A stretch of DNA of 28,096 bases, from positions 1,447-29,542 of the forward strand of contig NW_005434412.1 of the NCBI RefSeq assembly GCF_000315625.1, written 5' to 3'. Made by a program: the position numbers and the translations under genes. Of this stretch, positions 1 to 7,626 are shown piece after piece. The first letter of the stretch is position 1. Each line of letters starts with the position of its first letter. This stretch comes from Guillardia theta CCMP2712 (Eukaryota; Cryptophyceae; Pyrenomonadales; Geminigeraceae). The notes beneath the pieces were generated by a model. It was given only the letters and a program-made list of their open reading frames with translations, did not search any database and was not told the origin of the DNA.

Positions 1-7
1 GTGCGGT

Positions 8-66
8 CCTAACCCTAACCCTAAACCCTAAACCCTAAACCCTAAACCCTAAACCCTAAACCCTAA
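8..66. repeat. Telomeric repeat array 1 (CCCTAAA type)
   Basis: Tandem CCCTAAA units begin almost at the left edge of the window, after seven other bases. The first units are six-base CCCTAA variants and the rest are seven-base units. The C-rich strand read 5' to 3' from the left end is the orientation expected for a left chromosome end. Confidence 0.95.
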
Positions 67-233
67 GTCCGCTCTGCGTGTATTGGCATGATCTCCGATA
101 CAGCAGGTTGCGAACATTTTCATCATACTGAAGAACCATACTTAGAAAGCTATTTGAAGTATACAAACCTCTCGCTTGCAGCTTCCTTGGCGCCCTGGCG
201 GCTTCCCCTACACCTGGCAGGGAGCCATGCTGC
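67..233. other. Unique segment between two telomeric arrays
   Basis: This 167-bp segment has no ORF of note and no telomere units. It separates two telomeric arrays of the same orientation, so the outer array may have been added to a broken end or captured during repair. I recognise no gene in it. Confidence 0.7.
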
Positions 234-358
234 CCCTAAACCCTAAACCCTAAACCCTAAACCCTAAACCCTAAACCCTAAACCCTAAACCCTAAACCCT
301 AACCCTAAACCCTAAACCCTAAACCCTAAACCCTAAACCCTAAACCCTAAACCCTAAA
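234..358. repeat. Telomeric repeat array 2 (CCCTAAA type)
   Basis: About eighteen CCCTAAA units in the same orientation as the terminal array, with one six-base CCCTAA unit near position 298. The array ends 267 bp upstream of the first gene's ATG, so that gene is truly subtelomeric. Confidence 0.95.
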
Positions 359-625
359 TGATGGTTGATACATTAAACAGAAGTAGAGATGTTGATTGTA
401 CAGTAATCGCTTCATTCAGTACAAGTAGAGTGATGCAGTACAGTGATGACGTTTGGTGCAATGGCCCTGCCATGGAAGTTTGTGGTTTGAAATATTGTGA
501 AACAATAAAATTGACAAAAAACTAAAGGAAAAGTATTGAACCTACTTCGAATCCTACTTAGATCCCATTCTACTTATATTTTTTCCTCCTTGTTTGCTCC
601 GGTTTGCCTTTCCCTGCGGTGCATC

Positions 626-2791
626 ATGCAGCAAGAACACGTTGCGTCGAACAAGCGCAAGAGACGGCGAGAGACGGGGGAGGAGCGAGCAAAGGTTGAG
701 GTTGAGGAGGAGGCCCCACAAGCAAGTGGTCAACGGGAGGCCCACCAAGACCATTTTGTAGAGTTGGATCAGCTACTTTGCGAGAAGCAGAAGCAGCTTC
801 CCAAGAGGAACAAGGATCCGCATCGCAAGGAGGAGGGGGAGGAGGGGGACGAAGATCTTCGCAAGGAGAAGGAGAAGCTGCGCAAGAAGGAGGAGGAGCT
901 TCGCAAGAAGGAGGAGCAGCTTCACAAGGAGAAGGAGGAGCAGCTTCGCGAGAAGGCGGAGGAGCTTCGCAAGAAGGAGGAGCAGCTGCGCAAGAAGGAG
1001 GAGGAGCTTCGCAAAGAGGAGGAGCTGCGCAAGGAGAAGGAGGAGCAGCTTCGCAAAAAGGAGGAGGAGCTTCGCAAGAAGGAGGAGGAGCAGCTTCGCA
1101 AAAAGGAGGAGCAGCTTCGCAAGAAGGAGAAGCTTCGCAAGAAGAGGGAGCAGCTTCGCAAGGAGAAGGAGGAGGAGCTTCGCAAGAAGGAGGAGGCCCA
1201 GCTCCGCAAGGAGAACCTGGTTTTGAGGCAGATTCCGTCATCTGTAGAGCGAGGGATGGCTTGGGAGGAGTCAGAGGCGGGGCTTGATCGCATGGGCTTT
1301 TGCGAGCAGAGAAAGTGCTTCCGCCTCGATGGCTCGTACTTATCGATGGATGCAAGCCATGTCAGCAACCAGGAGCTTTTTCTCTACTGCCGAGAAGCCT
1401 TCACGAAGCAGCAGAGCTTCCTGAGAGAGCGAGTGCTGGAGCAAGGCGCTCTGGGCTGGATCCAAGGGCCGCCAGGAACAGGGAAGACGACTACAACGCT
1501 AGCGTTCTGCCTGTCGCTGGACATGAAAGAGTGGATGGTGACTTTTCTCAGGCTGAAGCCTATACACATCTACTGCATGCAAGTGGTGGACGGGAGGAGA
1601 AGATTTTGCAAGATCTTGTATAGCTCTGCAGCAGAGGGGTTAAGGGAGGCTTTTGCAGGGCGCGAGGGCAAGAAGCATGTGGTAGTGCTAGATGGTTTCC
1701 TGAGACAGCAAGAAACTCATCAAGGCGTGTATCGGGAGTGTCTGGTATGGCGTGATGCAGACCAGCAACATCGACGGCTGGCTGTGGTAACATCGATGTC
1801 ATCTCGGGGGAAGGCGTACATAGAGTGGGATCAAGAAATGAAGCTTGAGACGCATAAGGTTGTTTCCTGGACGCTCGATGAGTACCTGCAGGCGGTGCAG
1901 CACGACGAGCTGTATGAGCAAGTGAAGCCCTTCTTAGAGATGGATGTGGAGGTAGAATGGATGCTAATCACGACATGGGATGGGCAAGAGACGAGAGAGG
2001 AGCGGGTCGTAAGGAAGTACTATCTCGCCGGGGGCTCATGTCGGTTCATGTTCCAGACAACCGTGGCCAATGTGAAAGAGGCATTGGACGACGCCATTGA
2101 GAGTGGTGCGAACCTGGAGACCGTCCTCCAGGGCAACGTAGGAGAGTTTTCGCCGCAAGCCATCAACCGGTTGATAGCATACGTCGAGTTTGGAAGTAAG
2201 AGAAGCTGGTTGCCAGTGAGCAAGTATGTTGCAAGTACGCTTGCGGCGCGTACTGCAGAATCGACTTTGAGGCAGTTGGCTCTCAGTTATGGCATTGGAA
2301 ATCCGGGCGTGAAGGGAAGTCTTTTCGAGATGCTTTTCTTCAAGAAGATGGAACAAACAGGGTTGAGTGTGACTTACCGTGGCCCGAGGCAGACCGAGAG
2401 CTGGGATCGATGTCTTGTGGTGAATTTCTCATCATTGCAAGGCATCAAGACGCTTCCTGCGCAAAATACGTGCTTGAGGCCCATTAGCGCGTTTCAGGGA
2501 GGCTATGACGCAGTGATGGTCGACCAAGAGAAGCGCAAGGTGATGTTTGTACAAGCAACGATCGCACAGAAACACTCTTTCAAACTCTCGTTCTTCCTGA
2601 AGGCTCTGAAAGCGCTTAACATCCCGGAAGGTGGGAGGTGGAAGGTGGAGGTTGTTTTCCTGATTCCGGTTGAGGAGCTTGCAAGGTTTGAGATCAAACC
2701 CATCGAAGACAGCGGGGCGCTAAAGGATTACGGATGGAAGAGAGGAGAGGAGGAAATGCAAGCAGAAGTAGCAGGGATTTCTATCTTGTAG
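626..2791 (+). CDS. Subtelomeric coiled-coil / P-loop NTPase / REase-like protein (Crinkler-RHS type)
   Basis: The open frame begins upstream at position 536, but with TTG; the first ATG is at 626, giving 721 residues without introns. Residues about 9-16 are a basic cluster (NKRKRRRE), a likely nuclear localisation signal. Residues about 75-200 are a repetitive charged coiled coil built on LRKKEEE/LRKKEEQ units. A P-loop, GPPGTGKT, lies at residues 281-288 and a Walker B-like strand, VVVLD, at 352-356. The C-terminus has a pattern like the restriction-endonuclease fold: E568 in GSLFE, D628 in GYDAV and Q643-A-T645 after a hydrophobic strand. This order matches trypanosome RHS and oomycete/fungal Crinkler proteins, which pair an NTPase with a nuclease domain and are often subtelomeric or transposon-linked. 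The family assignment is from motifs, not a search. It could be a host-directed effector, an element-encoded protein or a selfish gene. It is the only intronless gene here, which suggests recent spread or transfer. Confidence 0.75.
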   Translation: MQQEHVASNKRKRRRETGEERAKVEVEEEAPQASGQREAHQDHFVELDQLLCEKQKQLPKRNKDPHRKEEGEEGDEDLRKEKEKLRKKEEELRKKEEQLHKEKEEQLREKAEELRKKEEQLRKKEEELRKEEELRKEKEEQLRKKEEELRKKEEEQLRKKEEQLRKKEKLRKKREQLRKEKEEELRKKEEAQLRKENLVLRQIPSSVERGMAWEESEAGLDRMGFCEQRKCFRLDGSYLSMDASHVSNQELFLYCREAFTKQQSFLRERVLEQGALGWIQGPPGTGKTTTTLAFCLSLDMKEWMVTFLRLKPIHIYCMQVVDGRRRFCKILYSSAAEGLREAFAGREGKKHVVVLDGFLRQQETHQGVYRECLVWRDADQQHRRLAVVTSMSSRGKAYIEWDQEMKLETHKVVSWTLDEYLQAVQHDELYEQVKPFLEMDVEVEWMLITTWDGQETREERVVRKYYLAGGSCRFMFQTTVANVKEALDDAIESGANLETVLQGNVGEFSPQAINRLIAYVEFGSKRSWLPVSKYVASTLAARTAESTLRQLALSYGIGNPGVKGSLFEMLFFKKMEQTGLSVTYRGPRQTESWDRCLVVNFSSLQGIKTLPAQNTCLRPISAFQGGYDAVMVDQEKRKVMFVQATIAQKHSFKLSFFLKALKALNIPEGGRWKVEVVFLIPVEELARFEIKPIEDSGALKDYGWKRGEEEMQAEVAGISIL
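868..1215 (+). repeat. Coding minisatellite for a Lys/Glu-rich coiled coil
   Basis: Imperfect units of 15-24 bp built from AAGAAGGAGGAG and CTTCGC encode LRKKEEE-type repeats. All unit lengths are multiples of three, so the frame is kept. The strand asymmetry leaves long antisense open frames rich in Cys, Glu, Ala and Pro that I regard as shadows. Confidence 0.8.
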
Positions 2792-4145
2792 TCAGGGAGA
2801 TCCTTAGAGAGGAGAGGTCACATGCAGAAGAACATCGTTTCTTGAGGCAAGCATGGAGGTAGCCAAACCCTTTCACAGTTATGCGGCTGATGTTTGTGAA
2901 GAGTAAAGTCTCGGACATGTGAAGAACAGGCTTTCACTGGTCATGTTGTTCCAATTGAGACGCAGCAGTTCTTCATCATCCGTCTCCTTCCATGCCGAGG
3001 CTGAGAGCCAAGTGCCTACTTGTCATTGAAGCTGGTGCCCAGATGACTTGATTCGTGCTCGCGCCGGCGCAAGGCACACTCAAACATCTACTCGAGCGTC
3101 TGTCCGTTGAGGGTACTCCATGGAAGGCTGCAGCAGGACTCGATGGAAAGGTCGCCCCTTTCCGCTCTTCTTTCCTTGCATCATCATTGACACGACGGTG
3201 AAGGTTGTACACTGCAACTTCAACAAGTTCAAGCAGCTATACTCCTATGTGACCCCGGGAAAGAATTGACAAAGTCCGAGGGTTGTTGAAATGCTGGATG
3301 TAAATATACACCACGGTTCCATTTTCTCATCAGCACAAACGCATGAGATGATCGTGACCGCTTTTAGAGGTGATGCTTGGAAAAGTCTCACACTTCCTCA
3401 CACCCAACTCGATGTTTAGACACCTGTCTAAACTGAGAATGCACTGTGTCGCGTGACCCTTCAAAAACTGATCTCTGATCTGAGTCTCCTCTACCCAGGA
3501 GCATCTGTGTCCTTCCTACACAATTGATCATTCTTCCTTCCTCTTTGATCCTTCATCATCTACTCCTCAAAAATTTTGTTGTCTTGCTGTCCCTTTCCTC
3601 GACTCTTGTCAATACTGATCAATCTGAAAACTGAAATTTTTCTCTTGACCTGTAAGGATTTTTGCAGTCTTGCATACGAAGGAAATCCATCTTGGAACAA
3701 TTTAAGCATATTACTCTGTTTTTAGGTTGGGTTGCAAATATTCTGAGAATTGAAGATGAAGCCTCTTGAGGAAAACAAATTCTGCATCCTGCAACTCTGT
3801 TCAAAAGGATGATAGAAAAAACATTAAGTTGAGATGTTACCTGACGGAATAATATACACAGAACTTGAAGTTAAACATGTTGCCCCACTGCTTAAAAACT
3901 GCTCCAAATTCAGTGAGTAAGGTAACGTAGTTCAGTGAATATTAAGTCCCTACAGAGGAGTGTTCACAATTCGGGAAGGACCTGAACCTAAGTAACCTTC
4001 CCAGCCACCGTCACATCTGGAGGAATGGCTGGTTGCTGAGAAGAGTGTCATGCAATATAGCCTAACATAACTTCATGCACATCACCTCAGGTCAAAGAAT
4101 ACCGATATGTCATTTTAATTTCGCTCCTCTTCTGTTTCCGTGCAG

Positions 4146-4148
<3 letters not shown>

Positions 4149-4182
<34 letters not shown>
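4149..4182. repeat. Homopolymer run of 34 G
   Basis: An uninterrupted G run is flanked by unique sequence. Its true length is uncertain in any assembly because of polymerase slippage. It can form G-quadruplex structures. Confidence 0.9.
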
Positions 4183-4184
<2 letters not shown>

Positions 4185-4296
4185 TTCCTTCCACTTGTGT
4201 CGCCCTGGCGATGCATGACTTTTTTTGCATTTGCGCTATTTTGAGATCCCGGCCGGAAAAAAGGGTCTTTCTTGCCTTTCTCCCCTTTTTATGGGA

Positions 4297-4420
4297 TCTC
4301 GGCGCTAATAACAAATACCTGTTTAATTATTAGTCAAATGGAAGAGAATTTCAGATTTCTTTTTAGAGAGAGAGTACTAAAAAAAGTGTATAGAAAGAAT
4401 TTGTTTTTTTAGCGCCGAGA
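4297..4420. repeat. 124-bp segment bounded by a 12-bp perfect inverted repeat
   Basis: TCTCGGCGCTAA at 4297-4308 is the exact reverse complement of TTAGCGCCGAGA at 4409-4420. A further GAGATCCC at 4244-4251 pairs with GGGATCTC at 4293-4300. The size and ends resemble a small MITE-like element, but I see no clean target-site duplication, so a chance hairpin remains possible. Confidence 0.4.
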
Positions 4421-4584
4421 CCTTCGGTTACAAATTTTGTAGGTGCAAAGGCTCGCAGCCTTGCAGGATATGCATGAAGTAGAGAAGAGAACAAGAGAAG
4501 AGAAGAGTAGGTCAGTATATCATTCTAATGGTGAGCTCAGGTGCCTCCTTTTGAATAGTGATTCTCCCGATCAGATCCTCAAGA

Positions 4585-6623
4585 ATGTCTGATCAAGGTT
4601 CTACCGTCGTTTCTTGATTGAGATATAACAAATCCTTCAGGGACCGTTGGAGTGTCAAAGAAAGAAAAAGTGAAGCAATATCTGGAAGCATCGATTCTTC
4701 CCTTTCTTTCCCAGGCACTCACAAAACTTTGTGCTGAAGTAACTTCAACCATCTTGTTCCACTTGATGTGATGAGAGACACAGGAGCCGTCCGACCCTTT
4801 CGAGTGGCTGGGCCGCTACCTGATCGAAAACAATCCGCGCGCCACTCGAAAGTTCGATCACAAAGAAGCATTGGTGAAGCTGTGCTTGAAGAATCAACTC
4901 TTGACTCTTTCTAGGTCTTGAAATTGGCTCAAGGAGATTTCTTCGGCGAGATAGCGTTGCTGCATGGAAAACCGAGACAAGCTACTGTGAAGGTCAGACA
5001 GTTGCAAACGAACACCCAAGAGTACTTTCATCTCGTCGTTGATACTGCTCATAGTCTGTTGGATCATCTACTCTTTTGGTTCTTTCTCGCGATGCTTTCA
5101 ACCGCCTTTGCGGAAGTCTCTTCGACATTCTGCAAAGAAATATTGTGATACTCATTCAATAGAGTGGATGCTGTTCTGAATGACGCACAGGGAGAGTACA
5201 AGGATGTGGAGTTTATGGAAGAGGAGCCGGAGGAGCATCTGGACGTGAGAGACTCTTGGCTCCCTGTGGCCTCCAACCTCCCACACAGGACTACGGCGGA
5301 GTCTCGGAGGAAGAAGATTATGAGGAGCCCCCGCCGCCTCCCGTCAACATGCGGAGGTTTCAAGCGAATGCATGGCGATGCCTTGTTGGTTGAAATGCTT
5401 TGAAGGGGAAGAAGAGATACCGTCTACTTGGCCGCGACTAAGGCAGGCTTCTTACCTTGCTGACCTCATGCCTCACACTCAGCCAGGTTGAGGATGATTG
5501 GAGACCTCCGGAATTTCCCAAGACGGACGAGGAACGTGATAGAATACACAAAGTGAGATCAATTTGCAAGGATGGACAAGGCTCTTCTGTCTCAACTGAG
5601 CTGGTTTTTAGTACATTGAAAAAACGGCTTTGCTGTCCTACCTCGATCCATCCTCCAAAGACTTGGTCAATCTTTCTTTCTCCTCTCACTTGCATGACAT
5701 CAGTTTGTGCAGGTTGTCACAGCGGTGGAAAAGCTAGAATTCGATGACGGGCAAGACATCATTAGTCAAGGAGATGAAGGTATGTCAAGGCTCTGCTTTG
5801 GCTGCCGGCTGACTCAATCTCTTGCCAGCTGATTATTATTACATCTTGGACTCCGGCAAGGCAGATGTATGTTCTCTCGCTGACGTTTGCTCCTGCTCGC
5901 TCATTCATGTCAAGGTTTTGATCGCAAAGCCGTTGGGCTCCGACCCTGTCAAGGTCAACGAGTATGGGCCAGGTGCTGCCTTTGTGGTCGCCTGGTGCCA
6001 TGCTGGTGATGTGCTAGCAGGAGGTTCCTTCGGCGAGCTTGCGCTGCTCCATGGCGATAAGCGAATCGCCACCATCCGCGCCACTGAGGTCCTTAAAACT
6101 GCCCCAGGCTTAGCCTCTGATTGCTCGCGTGATCAGCACTGTGTGACGTGGGCCTTGCAACGTGACACCTTCAGAAAACTGATGATGCAGAGGTTTGAGG
6201 AGCAGCGATTGAGAGCGTTGTTGGTATCTGATTCGGACCTGCAGTGGAAAGCAAGCCTTGAACGAGAGGGTTCAGTTCCTCTCCAAGGTTTTCTTCTTCA
6301 CCGCGAGCGAAGCCTGGTGATCTTATTGCAGGTGAACATCTTGAAGGAACTGGACCACTATGAGAAGTTCAAGATAGCAGAAGCCATGCAGGTAGACGTC
6401 AACAAACACGTTGTACAAAGTGATGTAAACGATGCAGATGAGAAAGGTGGAGGATGACGAGGTCATTGTGAAGGTGCTGTGAGTTTAGCTCGTACCTCGT
6501 TTGTCTCACGGAGGTTGACATCAGGAGGGAGAACCAGGCAGCGAGTTCTTCATCATTCAGAGTGGAGAATGCCACGTTTACAAGCAGGTGCTAGTTGATG
6601 TCACTCAATGCTTGCTCAAGTAG
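4585..6623 (+). CDS. PKA regulatory-subunit-like protein with N-terminal Dpy-30 motif
   Basis: Exons: 4585-4597, 4641-4738, 4784-4873, 4915-4992, 5055-5115, 5165-5244, 5289-5384, 5487-5552, 5612-5665, 5713-5779, 5829-5866, 5915-5972, 6021-6088, 6137-6223, 6276-6287, 6332-6391, 6438-6473, 6525-6587, then read-through to a TAG at 6621. The 5055 exon may instead run to 5147, which would keep LFDILQRN. Order: a Dpy-30/RIIa-like dimerisation helix pair (VKQYLEAS, DPFEWLGRYLIENNP); a detached phosphate-binding cassette (GDFFGEIALL, PRQATV) with its C-helix (AFNRLCG); an acidic Pro-rich linker with MRR; an RII-like core from PKTDEERDRI; a complete cAMP-binding domain A (GSFGELALLHGDKRIATI); and only the front half of domain B (GEPGSEFFIIQSGE). 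Family members bind cAMP and inhibit the PKA catalytic subunit. The order is odd: the missing rear half of domain B sits near the front. The 3' end is uncertain and the gene may be rearranged. Confidence 0.72.
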
Positions 6624-6627
6624 ACAA

Positions 6628-6706
6628 TATCTCGAGCTAGAGGCTGATCCAGCAAAACTTTAAACAAAATATTATGGTATCTCGCGCAAGAGGCTGATCC
6701 AGCAAA
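6628..6706. repeat. 29-bp direct repeat (two copies, 50-bp offset)
   Basis: Segments 6628-6656 and 6678-6706 match at 27 of 29 bases and share AGAGGCTGATCCAGCAAA. They start just after the last recognisable PKA-R exon, where the second cyclic-nucleotide domain breaks off, and may mark a rearrangement junction. Confidence 0.75.
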
Positions 6707-7029
6707 CATGGATGAATTACACACTGATGTGTCAGTGTTGAACCATAAAGCATCGTTTACAACTCTCGTGTCTCTCCTTTCCTGCGACGTCTTGAGTGCG
6801 GCATTGAAAGCGCGGCTGAAAGACCGAGGAAGCGCAAAAATTTTCCCATTCCTTGAGAGTCTTGATACCCTCGTAGAAGACGACCTCAGTCTCATGCTTT
6901 AACGGCGTCCTTGTCTCGTACTTACATGCTTCGTATGATATTCCAACTCCCTTTGCAATTGGTTGCAGCACAATCTTACATACACGAACTTGCTTGTATT
7001 GTTATACGTTCATCTTTGTACTATCATAC
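6707..7029. other. Stretch without a supported gene
   Basis: A 64-codon plus-strand frame (6708-6902) and a minus-strand frame (6732-6971) both exist here. Neither shows motifs I recognise or splice partners. The missing half of the second cyclic-nucleotide domain of the upstream gene is not found in this stretch. Confidence 0.5.
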
Positions 7030-7318
7030 TTGTTCTATCATTCTTGTCGATCGTACCTGTACTATCATATTTATACAATCGTGCGATCATACTCATGCGA
7101 TCATACTCGTGCGATCATACTCGTGCGATCATACCCGTGCGATCATACTCGTGCGATCATACTCGTGCGATCATACTTGTCGATTGTACTTGTCGATCAT
7201 ACTTGTACTATCATACTTGTCGATCATACTTGTACTATCATACTTGTCGATCATACTCGTGCGATAATACTCGACGATTCGATCATACTCGTGCGATCAT
7301 ACTCGTACGATCTGTCTG
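7030..7318. repeat. Minisatellite with 14-bp unit GATCATACTCGTGC
   Basis: Units GATCATACTCGTGC and variants (GATCATACTTGTAC, GATCATACTTGTC) are repeated head to tail, most regular at 7080-7185. Because 14 is not a multiple of three, the array is open in all three plus-strand frames and yields artificial 14-residue protein repeats such as SYSCDHTRAIILVR. Confidence 0.9.
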
Positions 7319-7626
7319 CAATCTCAAGATCGGATTCACGATTTTTTTATTTGGAACCCTAGCTTCCCTTGATGCAGCCGCAAGGGCAGGAGCGAGGGAA
7401 GCAAGGAGCGATGAGACAGAGGAGACAGAGAAGAGAGGAGGGGGGGTCAGAGAAGTACGAAGAGATGAATGTAGAGGTAAAGACAGAGATGAGAAACTGA
7501 GAAAAGTTGAGGACAGGAATATGGATGAAGACAATTGGTGTCGGAGCTATCGAGAAACGATCTTGCTGTATGTTTGTGATCAATACCTTTGTCTGAATGC
7601 TTCACGTTCAGGCAGGTCAGGGCGAC

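Larger units (their letters stand above)
2792..4584. other. Gene-poor stretch; possible decayed coding at 2991-3270
   Basis: I find no complete gene. Short coding-like phrases occur at 2991-3270, for example a run starting ATG CCG AGG at 2991 and a downstream frame reading KVVHCNFNKFKQLYSYV, but stops interrupt them and no splice model joins them convincingly. They could be remnants of another subtelomeric gene. The stretch also holds the G run and inverted repeat listed separately. The part from 3300 to 4140 is AT-richer and shows nothing I can name. Confidence 0.5.

Noticed and set aside
536-625. Upstream extension of the first gene by 30 residues
   Set aside because: It would begin at TTG; the first ATG is at 626 and the extension has no recognisable features.
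624-1355. Long antisense frame rich in CEAPPPS repeats, and the second plus-strand Gly/Ser-rich frame at 778-1287
   Set aside because: Both are by-products of the in-frame 15-24 bp coding repeat of the coiled-coil gene.
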